From contig CM065297.1 of the NCBI GenBank assembly GCA_032871835.1, positions 33,055,598 through 33,119,597 of the forward strand: 64,000 nucleotides of DNA, given 5' to 3'. The notes under the pieces were generated by a model that was not told the origin of the DNA, searched no databases, and worked only from the letters and a program-made list of their open reading frames with translations. Position numbers and translations under genes: made by a program. Of this stretch, positions 11,756 to 23,225 are shown one piece after another. Origin of the DNA: Dipteronia dyeriana. Lineage: Eukaryota > Streptophyta > Magnoliopsida > Sapindales > Sapindaceae. Numbering within the stretch: the first letter of the stretch is position 1; the number at the start of each line of letters is the position of its first letter.

Positions 11756-14689
11756 TTACATTTTTAGTAGAATCGGTAAGGGTGTGTTACCAATAGAACC
11801 CTTTCCTACGAGTTTTATGAGCCAAACTTTTACCCCTGGTGTGATTCCCACACACTCCGATGTGTATGCTTTACAAAAGTACATCGGCTTCAATTGGACC
11901 AACACATCTTTGTAGGGCTTTTGAGAGCCCTCTTCTGTAAAGTTCCCCTCTACTATCGACAACAGGGTTTCCCTGTACCAGATATGCTTTGCTTCTATCA
12001 GATCGTTGGGGAGTACACCGTCTTACAGTCATTCTCTGATCGGGGTCATCCAATTGACTTGCCCTTCCTCAGTTACTTCAACCATTTGCTTTTCCTCTCT
12101 CTTTATGTAGGCCTCCCAACTTGAGACACCGGGATTATCTTGGGACAGATGATGGTGGTTGTCGGTGCCAATCATGACAGGGCATCGATCTTTTCATCAT
12201 TCTCCCTTAGGATATGAGTGATTCTATAAGTTTTCAATCTCTCGAGTATTACTTTGTCTATTTCCAGATAGGCCATTATATTACCGCCCTTTGTCTGGTA
12301 TTCATCCAAGGCCTAGTTTACCACAATCTATGAGTCATTGAATATTTCTAGCTCATCTACACCTTGGGCCATGTAGACCCTGAACTCCGCTAGAAGCGCT
12401 TCATACTCGGCCATGTTGTTGGTAGCTTGGTATCTTTGAAATTGAACCGTAATGAACACTTTACTGGATTTCTTTCCGGGTGGATATCACTATGCCTACT
12501 CAACTGCCATGCGTGTTTGATGACCCATCGATATGCAGCTACAAGTGGAAAACCTACTTCTCTTTTTCTCCGAGCATCTTGATCACCTCACCATTTGGTT
12601 CAGTGAACTTGGTGATGAAGTCTTCCATAGCCTGACCTTTGATTGAAGCCTTTGGCGAGTAAGTGATATCGAACTAACATAGCTCGACTGCCCATTTTGT
12701 CAGTGTTTCTAATAATTCTGATTTGGACAGGATTTTTTCTTAAGCCGGTAATCTGTGTAAACTTCGATCTTATGTGTTTGAAAGTAGAGCCTCAGCTCTT
12801 GTTACCATTACGAGTGCTAATGCCATATTTTCAGCTGCTGAGTACCTTGTCTCTGGTGGTAATAAAGTCTTACCGGTGTAGTACACCGACTTCTGTATCC
12901 CTTCATCTAACCTGACCAGAACTGACCCTATAGCTACTTGTGTGACTGCATGGTACATGAATAACACTTCACTGTCCAGTGGTTTTGACAGAATAAGAGC
13001 CTTACCAAGGTACTCTTTGATTTTCAAGAAGGCTGCCTTACATTCTTCAGTCTACTCTACTCTTTTGCCTTTCTTTATGGCCTTGAAAAAAGGTATGCAC
13101 TTTTCCGTTGATCTGTTGACGAACTAATTCAATGAAGCCAAATAGCCATTCAGCCTCTGAATATCGCTCAAGGTAACAGGTGACCTCATATCCTTCGGTG
13201 CCTTTATTTTTTTAGGGTTCACCTCGATTCCCTTTTGGTTTACTTGGAAACTAAGGAATTTCCCAGAAGGTACCATGAAAACACACTTCTTTGGGTTGAG
13301 CTTCATCCCATATCTCCTCTGTACTTCAAATGTTTCCCTCGGGTCCATTGCATGCACCTCAGCAGTGATGCTCTTTGTTAACTTGTCATCCACACACTTT
13401 CATATTTCTACCGATCTGTCGAGTGAACATCTTATTCACCAACGTCTAGTAAGTCACCCCTGTATTTTAGAGACCGAAAGGCATCACTTTATAGTACTAG
13501 AGCACTTTGTCGATTGTGAACGTGGTATTTTCTTCGTCTGGCTCCAACATCCTGATCTGGTTGTAACCAGAGTAAGCATCCATGAAACTGAGTAACTCGT
13601 GCCACGCGGTTACATCGATCAGCTGATCTAGGCATGGAAAATTGTCTTTCGAATAAGCTTTGTTCAAATCAGTGAAATCTATGCACATCCTCCACTGTCC
13701 GTTCTTTTTAATTACCAACACAATATTTACAACCCACTATAGGTATTACGCCTCCCTGATTGACCCTGCAACTAAGAGTTTTTTAACTTCTTCCTTGATC
13801 ACCTTATTCCTCTCGAGGTTAAGTTGTCGTCTCTTTTAAATGACCGGCATGTGCTCAGGGTCGATTGTGAAGTAGTGACATATTAATTTGGTATCTATCT
13901 TTGGCATGTCTTTGTTCTTCCAGGCGAACACATCTTTGAATTCTTTCAACAGGTGAGTCATATCACTCTGGACTTGGTCGAGCAACTGAGCCCCTGGCAT
14001 GACCTTTTGGTTAGGACTACCCTTATCGAGCACAACCTCAGAGGTTGGTTCTTCTACTTGATCTTTCTCACACTCCGAAGGTGGCTCCCTTGGGTCCAGG
14101 TCAAATTAGGTCCTGGTCTCTGCTCGAGCTTCCTCCTCATTGATCTTAGGATAGGTTTTCCCTTTTAGTTGGTCAATTTGCATCACATCTAACTCTGCAT
14201 TTTCTTTATATATTGCAAGGTTTAATATTTCACCCATTCTTGCGAGCTCTTCATAATGACAACCCCTGCCTCGATCTGGAACTTGGCTGTTAGGGCGTAA
14301 CTTGTTGAGACAGCTTTTGATTTATTTAAAAAGGGTCTGCTTAGTAGGGTATTGTAGGGACAATTTTCAGTGTCTACTACCATAAAGTCAAGGAGTACAA
14401 TTTTCTAGCATGAGTAAGTTCCAATTTCAACCGGTAACTTAACGGTTTCTAGAGATCTCATTTCCACTCCACTGTGGGACTGTCAACGGCTATAAGTCTT
14501 TCCTTTGTAGCCTCAGCTGATCAAACACTCTGATAATTAAAATATCTGATGAGCTCCCATTGTCGATCAACACTCTTCCCACTTCCCTATGACCTATACG
14601 AAATGATACCACATTGGTATCATTTGACCTAACTTTAAGATTGTGTGCATCAGCTTCGAAGAACACTATCGGATCCTAACCCTACTTAG
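11756..14689 (-). pseudogene. pol: Element A pol: protease, RT, RNase H, archaeal-type RNase H, integrase start
   Basis: The protease motif is intact (GRVLIDNGSS near 14555-14585). RT runs from FKDVFAW near 13920 through RMCIDFTDLNKA near 13680 and MDAYSGYNQIRM near 13570 to a VDD-KLTKS catalytic motif near 13385. Two bases seem to be lost in a GT repeat just before that motif, shifting the frame. RNase H is read at 12770-13027. An archaeal-type RNase H follows (AEYEALLAEF near 12400, then an IFNDS site near 12340). The integrase begins with HIGVCGNHTRGKSLAHK near 11840 and ends at the break. Many further stops and shifts are present. Confidence 0.85.
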
Positions 14690-16657
14690 TTCTCTTCTAC
14701 TCGGGACCGACTAAGTTCACCTCCAGGGTCCTTTGGCCATCTACTGCCTCACGGACTTCAATCATTCTCTCTCGACTACTCTTCCCTATGTAGGGTCCTC
14801 CAAAGATTATATTGATGGCCCCTCCATCCGAACCTCTCTTGGGACTGCTTATCCTGTCTTGGTCATATTTCTTGGGGTCTTTTTGGCGATCAACATTGCC
14901 TTTTAGGACTATATCATTCATATATCTTTCCGTAACTAGTTTCTCGATATAGTCTCTCATCTCATAACACTTCGATATCTCATGACCATTTTAATGGTGG
15001 AAACAACAATACTTAGTAGTATCCCTTCTTGCGGAGTTTGATCGCTTTGGGGGTTTTTTGTACAATTTCTTGTCCTCTATCATGTTCAGGACTTCCTCTT
15101 GCTTCCTGGCTAGGGGAATGTTGCTGGTGTATTATCTTCTGAAGTTTTTAATCCCCTTTTGGTTGTCATCCTTGCGACCTTCTTTGCCCTTGCCTGAGTT
15201 ATTGTTCTTTTGGTCCCACTTCTGGTTTCCCTTGTAACCACTGTCTTTAGGCTTTTGGTCTTTTTTCGACCGACCACCATGTATGAACTCCCTACCACAG
15301 GCAATTGCCTCATCCTCTGCCATTGCATATCCTCATACTTCATCCACCAGGTGTGCACAGGTGGATGGTCCTTTGTCTTAAGTTTAATGACAATTGGATG
15401 TGCTGCAAACTGTTAAAAAAAGCCGAAACCACTGTGTCATCATTAGGATCTTGTACCTCCGATACTTCCTAGGAGAATCTGGTCAAGTAGTCCTTTAATT
15501 TCTCATCCTTCCTCTACTTCAAGGTTGAGAGGACATATATCAACTTCTTCCTCTAGATGTTTCCCATAAATTGTATAATGAAGGCTTGTATCAATTCTTC
15601 CAAGTTATTGATCGAGCCTAAGGTAAAGCCACCAAACTATTTAGACCCCTGATCTCCCAAAGTCTGTGGGAACATCTTAAATATAAGCTCGTCATCATAA
15701 TCATATTGAGTCATCGCACTCTCGTATCTTCTAACATGTTCCTACGGGTATGTGTTGGCCTTAAGCTGTTCCATATGTGGCATTCTAAACTTTTTCAAGA
15801 ATCGAGCCCATCGGATTGAAACATCGAATGAGTTGTTGTAGTTGATAATCAATAAATGATCTCGACCATGTCTTCGCTCTAGCACTTCTATCTTCCTCAA
15901 CAAGACCTATCACTCGCCTTCTGGTTCCTCATTATCGTCGAATCTCTGACAGATGGTGAGCCCATAAGGATCTCTATGTACTCTTCCTATAACCTGGGCT
16001 TCGCGAAGGTTGTACTTGGCCACAGGGCTGGTTTCCTGACACCTCTAAGATGGGGCCTCTTCATCAGTCGAGGTTGATCGAGACCTCCTTCTATGACCAT
16101 CATACCGATCCTTTTCGAGTGTATTTCGGTCTGCCCCCATTATATCTTCCTGCCTCATCATGAAAACTATACCCCATGTATTCCCTCGCATCTCGGTTAT
16201 CTCGCCCTCAGTGTTCCTTGTGGCCCTAGTCATTTTGACGATCATCTCTCCTATAGGGAATGTTCCCTTCCTTCCCTGATGATCCACCTTATCTCTACTA
16301 GTTTTACGGGGCATGCTTAAGGTTACAATTACTATATCAGAATGCACTTTGGGGTTCTGGACCACCACGGGTGTAGACAGCTGATACGGTGAGGTCTGAT
16401 TGGTATTCCCTATTGTATTGATTACATGTCTAGCAGCATCTTCAATGACTCTCTGTAAGAACTCTTGGGCCTTATCGAAATGCATCTGAGAAAATCTCGG
16501 TGGATACATCTGTTGAGATTATCGAGGCTTGACTAATTGGAGGTATGGAGGGAAGACTTTCCCGGGCGGTGCTGGCATTAACTGGACCTAAGTTGTTGAC
16601 ACCACGCGGGGTACCAATGTCATGTGGTGATTGACTTTCATCTTTACTGTTCGCCAT
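14690..16657 (-). pseudogene. gag: Element A gag
   Basis: The ATG at 16657 lies about 65 bp after the primer binding site and begins MANSKDESQSPHD. A frameshift near 16510 is followed by a segment read at 16509-16045. A retrotransposon gag core is recognisable near 15460-15780 (RRYESAMTQYDYDDELIF, then FPQTLGDQG), and GGAINIIFGGP near 14800 marks the C-terminal end. Several in-frame stops interrupt it. Confidence 0.8.
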
Positions 16658-16721
16658 GTTACTTTCTCACAAATTACTTGAGATTGACTCTAGCAAATCA
16701 GCAAAAATAACTATTACCCCT

Positions 16722-16735
16722 TCCTTCTAGCGCCA
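16722..16735 (-). promoter_or_regulatory. Primer binding site of element A
   Basis: On the minus strand it reads TGGCGCTAGAAGGA, two bases after the LTR end TTAACA. B and C have related sites at the same distance from their LTRs. I cannot name the tRNA. Confidence 0.75.
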
Positions 16736-16737
16736 GT

Positions 16738-17644
16738 TGTTAACGATGGTTTTTGGGACTACGCAAAGTCGATCACAAGTCTAAAAATTATTGCCAATTA
16801 CTAATTCTGTTCTGAAAAGTATAGAAAGAACATAACATTCAAACACATAGTTTTACGTGGTAAAACCCCAAGTTGGGGAAATGTCCACGGTTATCGGTGA
16901 TGGCGAGAGGGGAAAATTCACTATGATGCAATAATTACACACTTTAGTTCTCTCTCTCTCTCGCATATTGTTGTGCTCCAACCCTTATAATGGTATTCTA
17001 TGGTCTATTTGTACATACATAGAACCCTAATTCTTGATATACAAGTAAGGAAAGTTGACGATATTTAATGAAACTCTAACTTATCGGAGTTGGGATTACT
17101 TTCTTTCCTGTCCTGGGTATCTTGGGGGTTAAACGCATTTGATTTTTTGCCTAATCTGGACTCTGATAACTTTAAGGAAGTTTATTTCCTTATCAAAGTG
17201 CGCTTCAAGACACCTTGTTTGAGTCAGACTCTTTCTCTACGTATTTGAGTCGTGGTTGCATTGAATTCGATGTTGTCCACATGTCACCCAATCGACCGTC
17301 TTCTAGACCCGACCAAACCTCATTCTTACCAGCCAGTTACTTGACCCTTATAGGATGCCTTGATCTGCTCGGCTCAGTAATCTGACCAGATTACCTTTAC
17401 TCGCTCAATTTAATTACCTTAACCGAGTTATTACCACCCGACCATCTGATATCCCATACCAGGTATTGTGGGATCATTTTGATCAACTTAGGTTGGTCTA
17501 GTCTAACTGACTTCTAGTGACACATCGTCTTTGATTACCGTGAACCCTGGCGATCATGCTCACTTGTCATCCTTTCGGATTTCACCAATAACATGTGGAG
17601 ATCCAGATGGTTGTATCTTTACCGTCATCCAATCTGTATCTCCA
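16738..17644 (-). repeat. 5' LTR of element A
   Basis: On the minus strand it starts near TGGAGATACAG and ends TTAACA. The size (about 907 bp) matches the LTRs of B. It contains the inverted GTTTTACCACGTAAAAC-type motif near 16850. The outer end is set by size and by TG/CA ends only, since the 3' LTR is missing. Confidence 0.65.
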
Positions 17645-18146
17645 CCTATTAAAAACAATAAATTAAAACTTAAAAAAAAACTTCATCATATTCATGAAAT
17701 ATATAAACCACTCAAACAAATTCTCTCTCTCTCTCTCTCACAACGCAGCTCGACAAATCCCTCTTAAATACCCCCTGATTCAAACCCAGTCACCAACAAA
17801 ACCTAAAAAAAAATCGAATCCCACCAAACCTAAACCGCAAAACCAACGAACAATAGTCGCCACTCCTATCACCAAATCGAACCCCACCAACCAAACAAAC
17901 CCTCGCCGCTCTGTGAATCCTGTTGTTGGCATTTGATTTTTATTGGGGCGTGAGAGATTTTGGTGGGTTCATTTTGGCTAAGAGATCTAGGTTTGTTTCA
18001 GTTGACCTAGGCTCATTTTCGTTGGGGTGATTTCTAGGTTCAATGAAGCTAGGTTAGGCGGTGAGGGAGTTGGGTTGGTCGGCGATCGATTTGAGTCAGT
18101 GCTGCCCTAATGGGTTTGAGTGGCAGGTTAGGGGTGGGTTTGACGA
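17645..18146. other. Host or older repeat sequence, no gene recognised
   Basis: A CT microsatellite at 17722-17740 is followed by a Pro/Lys/Asn-biased stretch of low complexity. A short open frame at 17694-17936 resembles no known protein. Confidence 0.3.
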
Positions 18147-20041
18147 GTACTTTTTTGTCTTTAGAAAATTCACATAAAAAATATATAATAAAGAACCACA
18201 GCAATGCCTCAAAAGTTTATAAAACTAGTACAATGACAAGTCTGTTATCGTCCACTGAGAAAGAGAAACTAAATGACTAAAACTAGTTAACTACTATTAA
18301 ACTAAAATAAAGCATGAAAAGATAAAGATGGTTGTGTTGAAAGTTGATAATGGAATTGAAGTTAAACCAACAATTAGTAAGAATGCAGAATGATAAGATA
18401 ATGAGATGTGAATGTAGGAGTCAACGCAAGCAAACACAAATAATGGGAAATCTATTCTTTTAAAACTAATTCGATTAATTAGGGCTTATGTTCCTAACTT
18501 GAGTTTCCGGGATGGCTTGGATTGGAATGCTCACAATCCGTCCCTTTTACCTAGCCGGGTTATCTTGGATTGGAATGCTCACAACATATCATTTTCAATT
18601 CAAATGAGCTTGGTTTAACACCTTAGGTATGGATGGTTAAAAATATAAAATGATATCTAATGTAAACCAAGAGTTGGAATGCCTACTTAGCTTACAAAGA
18701 CACCATAATTCATCCTCTACAATGAGTTAGGAGTTGGAATGCCTACCAAACCCAAAGTGAGTATTAAATGCATTAAAGACCAAAATCAACCACTAAGTGA
18801 AATGGAAGTAGGAATGCCTTCCCATTTCATAATGATTTCAATTAAACTTTGATTACTCAAATAAGTTCAATCAATCAACAAGAATCAAGAGTTGGAATGC
18901 CTACTTAATTCAAGAGATAATTAAACACAATTAAGCACAATGAAAGGAATTATATTAATCAAATCAAAGTATTGTGGAAACCCCACCTTCCTTTAAGCTT
19001 TAATCCAATCTCTAAGTGTCCTTTGTTGAGTAGATGATGAAGATGATGGTTAGATTTTGTGAGGAATGATTCCTAAATCTAAAGTTAGTGGTTAGTGGTT
19101 AGTGATGTGAGGGAGAGAAAAGGGTGATCATGAAAGAGGGTGGAAGAGTGGAAGTGTGGAAGAGAGAGCATTCAAGAAGAAAATGGTGTATTTATAGGCT
19201 GGGAAGGCTATGGCAAGATCTGGGCATGAAAAGTCCCATTTGCTTCTTTAAAAATGGCTGAATTTCATCCCAAGAGTTGATCCCGTCAGATTCAAGAATC
19301 GCGGTGAGTGGGTATTACGCTGGTACGGTTACCCACGTAGTACCTATACGTTACTGCACAATAGTCACTAAAATGGGCATAACTCCCTCTAGAAGACTCA
19401 AAATCTCAATCCGTAAAAACCGTTAGAAACTAGACTTCTGGGGATTCCTGAATATATATGGATTGAAAAGTGGTTCAATCTGAGAAGAGAGATATGAATT
19501 TTTGAAGTTGGATGATCTGTATGAGCGTTTTACAATTTCAGCTCCTTTGCCTCCAAATCTCACTTGTTGCAAATTTTTTCCTCACAAACTTGCTTTAAGC
19601 TTAAACACCATCGGTATGGAATATAACATTTGCTATTTTTGAGTTGTTTCATGACTCGTACTATGACCTGATTACCTCTGATGTGCTTCTAGGTCTTGAT
19701 GTTTACGTGGGTAATGCACGGGTAGGAACCTGTGCAATAACCGCATTCTGAGCTAATCTAGGACTTCATCTTTTGGTTCACGGCTGATGCGCTGGTGAAG
19801 ATCTGCGCACTGGGTAATCTTCAGTTCCCATATCTTTATGTGTGGGTAGTGAGTGGGTATGCTCCCATGGCTTTCAATTTCTTCCTTTTTTGCACCAATT
19901 GGTCTTCTTTGATTCCAATTCTTGATTTTCACCTAATGCCTGCAATTGCAACGAAAGAGCCATAAGACACACATAAAAACACCCAAAAACAGGACAAAGG
20001 ATAAGGATATGAGGGCCAAAATATATAACAATTTTGTCGCA
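18147..20041 (-). mobile_element. LARD-like LTR retroelement segment
   Basis: On the minus strand it begins TGCGACAAAATTG and contains long non-coding sequence with a short repeated phrase (see 18520-18902) and no protein. This non-coding make-up with an LTR-like start is typical of large retrotransposon derivatives. The left end at about 18147 is uncertain and no target duplication was found. Confidence 0.45.
18520..18902 (-). repeat. Interspersed GTTGGAATGCCTAC-type motif, six copies
   Basis: Copies start near 18520, 18568, 18671, 18731, 18805 and 18889. The first two read ATTGGAATGCTCAC; the others read GTTGGAATGCCTAC or close to it. Spacing is irregular (48 to 103 bp). Confidence 0.7.
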
Positions 20042-21657
20042 TTCAGTCAGTGACGGATTAGGGAGGTGTCGTTATGAAAGAAGAATCTGATGGTTGTTGT
20101 GGGTGTTGGGTGAACGAAGAATTTGGTGGTGGTAGTGGTTGTGTAAGTTTTGGTGAATGAAAATTCTGGAGATATCGTTTTATTTTTTTTTATAGATGAT
20201 GATGATGGTGTGTTGAATAAAGAATCCATAGATGATAGCGTGCTTGTTGATGAAGTATCTAGGTTGGTTTAATTTGAAGCTAATGATGGGGCTGGCTAAA
20301 TCTGATGAACTGATGAACTGATGAACTGATTTTTTATTTTATTTTTTTATTTCCTTTTTCTTTCTTTAATTAATTATTTACTTCCACAATTCATCTCAAA
20401 GATAGACGGTGGATATCCATTTAAATGATTTTTTTAAAAGAAAAATTATTATTATTAAATCATTAATTGTGGTGTTAAGTTACATTATTGCCCTTTCAAA
20501 TTAAGAAAATAAAATTTTTATTTTTTATTTAATTTTGATTTTAAAGTCAAATTAAAAATGTCATTGTGTATTTTTTGTGACGGTTGACCGTCAAAATTCT
20601 GGTCAAAGGGACCAGATTGAGTGATTTTTGAAAACATAGGGACCAATTTAATGAAAAATGAATAAGTGGATAAAATACAGATAATTCAAAAACGTATAGG
20701 GACTCAAATGATAATATCCCAATGTTTAATTTTAAGATAAAATACGGTATGTAAATGATTTTAATTTTATTTCATAAGAATAATAATGATATTTTAAAAC
20801 ATTCATTAAATACTTAAATAAATTATTCCATAAATCATAATCAATTTCAAGAAATACCCTCCACTTTCTTCTAAAAATCACCGTCAAAACTTGTCAGATT
20901 ATCAATTAGTTATTTTTTAAAGTTTTACCATACAGTATTTTCGGCCAAAATTATAAAATAAGCTGATTTTAACTTTTCAAAAATAATAAATACATAATAT
21001 AATAGTTATCATGGTTAATGTTAGAACATCTCCATTGCAACGATAAATTTTTGTGTTAATGCTATAATTTAGAACAAAGTAAAAAAAAAAAACATGCTCT
21101 AATGCAGTGCCAAAAGTTGTGCCGAATTTGATATATGTTATACTTTGTGTCAAATTTGACATAGTGTATAACATCTGCTAAATTTGACATAGCAATATAT
21201 ATCGTTATATTATGACTTTTTTAATTTTAAATAAACAAAATTTAATAAATTTTGTAGAGAAAATTAAGATTAAAATAATTCTATAAAAAATATTCAATGC
21301 ATTGGTTGTATTTGTTGATTTTTATAATTTTAAATAAAAAAAATAAAAAAATAGCATATCAAATAGAATTTTGCATTGGATTACAATAATAAGATGATAT
21401 GTCAAATATAATATTTTACTATTTTTTATGCCAAATTTAGCATTGACGTTGGTATATGCATTGGAGATGGTCTCATCGTCATTAAAGTTGACATAAATGC
21501 TAATAGTAATGCTTTTAGAAAAACTAGTTTGATACAAATGAAAACATTATCATTCACAACAAAATTTAAATGGAAATGCTAACAATAACGTTTTATAAAA
21601 ACTAGTGTAATAAAAACTGAAATAAGATGTTGGTTCGGTGGTAAACCCCTCACACTT
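20042..21657. other. AT-rich intergenic sequence, no gene recognised
   Basis: Short features include an 8-bp CTGATGAA repeat at 20304-20330 and a stretch at 20600-20720 of the 'GGGACCAAATTGAGTG...' style common in plant DNA transposon ends. I could not find a matching opposite end. Confidence 0.3.
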
Positions 21658-21938
21658 AGGGATGTGCATTGGGAAATAGGAATGAATATAGGTCTCCCAT
21701 CTCCATCACCATTCCTCAAACTCTTCCCCATATTCTCATATTTCCCTATTTGGGAAAATGAGGATGGGCAGGTTTTGGGGGGAAGGGATCCCCATCTCTA
21801 TCCTCATTTTCCAGTTTCCCCCGTTTTTCCCCATTCCATCGTTTTCATGTTTCCTCTATTTTATTAAACGTTACATACTAAAAAAAAATCCATTACAAAT
21901 ATGAAAATATTAAGAATAGAAAGAATAAAAAATACTAA

Positions 21939-21939
<1 letters not shown>

Positions 21940-21972
<33 letters not shown>
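21940..21972. repeat. AT dinucleotide microsatellite
   Basis: An uninterrupted AT run of about 30 bp. It corresponds to the TA run at 33917-33953 in the second repeat unit. Confidence 0.9.
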
Positions 21973-21975
<3 letters not shown>

Positions 21976-22276
21976 GGTTTGGGTTTCCTTCATCCCTATC
22001 TCTATTACAATAAATTTGTAAGGAAATGGGGAATTGTCTCCATTTCAATTTAAGGATCCCCATTTAGGAATGTGTATTGGGAAATGGGAATGGATATAGG
22101 TCTCCTATCTCCATCCTCATTTCTCAAACCCTTCCCTATACCCTCATATTTCCCCATTTGTAGAAAATAAGGATGTGGAAGTTTTGGGAGGAGGTATCCT
22201 CATCCATATCCTCATTTCCCTGTTTCTCCGTTTTTTCTCGTTCCCCCGTTTCCATGTTTCCCCTATTTTACTAAAA

Positions 22277-22281
22277 ATTAA
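22277..22281. other. Left target-site duplication of element B
   Basis: ATTAA here, against ATTAC at 33844-33848. The sister repeat unit shows the uninterrupted order of the flanks, which confirms the insertion point. Confidence 0.65.
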
Positions 22282-23180
22282 TGTTGTATGTCAATTTTAT
22301 CAGACATACACGTCATTGACATGGAGGATAAAATTGCCAGGTGGACATCCGAATATGCATTCAGAAAATATCCTATAAGACATCACCACAGAAGAGAAAC
22401 CCGAGTAAACAAGTATTAAACAAAACCTACTCGGGGTCAACTAACGTCATATACTACTCGGGATCAGTTAAAAATGTTCGGGGCTAGTTGATGACATTTT
22501 CTACTCAGGATTAGATGACGTCACTCGGGACCAGCTAATATCGCGTTCTACTTAGGACAAACATGAAGAAAACCGAATAAAAAGCCATGCGTGTAGCTCA
22601 CACGAGTTGAGTCGTTAAAATAGGTGAAGATACCCATATCAAAGAGGAATTCCAAGAAGAATAGAATACCAAATAGAAAGGGTTCTAATTCAGGCAACAA
22701 TTTTATTTCTTCAAAAAGACTACGCTTTTATAAGGAAATAAGTCCTAACTGGACTACATCACTTAAGTCCCATTCGATCTCAATACAAGTCTCCGAAATA
22801 TGAAAGAAGACAGACTATACTTCAAACAAGTAACCAATCATAGTTAAATACAAAGATCTTTTATTACTTGTACAAAGAGGATTAGGGTTCTATGAACATA
22901 TAAATAGACCCATAATCTAGTCACAAAATAGACATAGAATACATAAAATTGCAGAGAGAAAAAGAGAGATCGAGGTCTGTAAATCTTTTCAATAGTGGAT
23001 TTTGTCTTGGTTAATTATTCAGCCACCCGTGGACATTTCTCCGGTCATCGGAGTTTTACCACGTAAAACTTACGTCCGATTACTTTCTCTATCTCTCTAT
23101 CTCTCTCTCTTTTTTTGAAATCACAGCTAAAATCCAATTCTTGTTGACTTTTTCCATACATCCTGAAATCAATGTCAACA
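22282..23180 (+). repeat. 5' LTR of element B
   Basis: It runs from TGTTGTATG to GTCAACA. The match with the 3' LTR is high throughout, with a few substitutions and small indels, including a tandem difference in the CTCGGGACCAGCTAA region near 33180. Confidence 0.9.
22899..22906 (+). promoter_or_regulatory. TATA box of the element B 5' LTR
   Basis: TATAAATA; the same site is at 33574 in the 3' LTR and at 42746 and 53996 in the LTRs of C. Confidence 0.7.
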
Positions 23181-23182
23181 AT

Positions 23183-23196
23183 TGACGCTAGAAGAA
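23183..23196 (+). promoter_or_regulatory. Primer binding site of element B
   Basis: TGACGCTAGAAGAA, two bases after the LTR. It corresponds to TGGCGCTAGAAGGA in A, with two substitutions. Confidence 0.7.
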
Positions 23197-23225
23197 GGGG
23201 TCGAACCTCCGATTTAATTAAGATA

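Larger units (their letters stand above)
11756..17644 (-). mobile_element. Element A: Ty3/gypsy, Tat lineage, 3'-truncated
   Basis: Read on the minus strand, it has an LTR (17644 to 16738), a primer binding site, gag, protease, reverse transcriptase, RNase H, a second archaeal-type RNase H, and only the start of integrase. Two RNase H domains and the absence of a chromodomain fit the Tat lineage. The integrase is cut within its HHCC zinc region at 11755, so the catalytic core, the 3' region and the 3' LTR are missing. Its gag and pol motifs are close to those of elements B and C but the LTR is clearly different. Confidence 0.85.
21658..22281. repeat. GGGGA/TCCCC-rich tandem repeat, units 1 and 2 (left part)
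   Basis: Unit 1 (about 21658-22062) and unit 2 (22063 onward) share the order GGGATGTGCATTGGGAAA, a C-rich middle ending CCCCTATTTTA, an ACATACTAAAAAA run, an AT microsatellite and GTTTGGGTTTCC. Unit 2 is split by element B and continues at 33844. Confidence 0.8.

Noticed and set aside
17694..17936. A basic, Pro-rich host protein candidate
   Set aside because: Simple-sequence composition next to a CT microsatellite, no domain, and no splice-supported continuation.
18520..18902. A CRISPR-like pattern of short repeats and spacers
   Set aside because: Irregular spacing, imperfect repeats and plant retroelement context; no cas genes.
20047..20229. A Thr/Ser/Phe-rich minus-strand frame of 60 codons
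   Set aside because: Low-complexity translation of a GGTGGT-rich stretch; no family features.
21628..21660. A GTTGGTTCGGTGGTAAAC phrase resembling a tRNA/SINE A box
   Set aside because: No B box follows at the expected 30-60 bp and no A-rich 3' end was found; one weak box is not enough.
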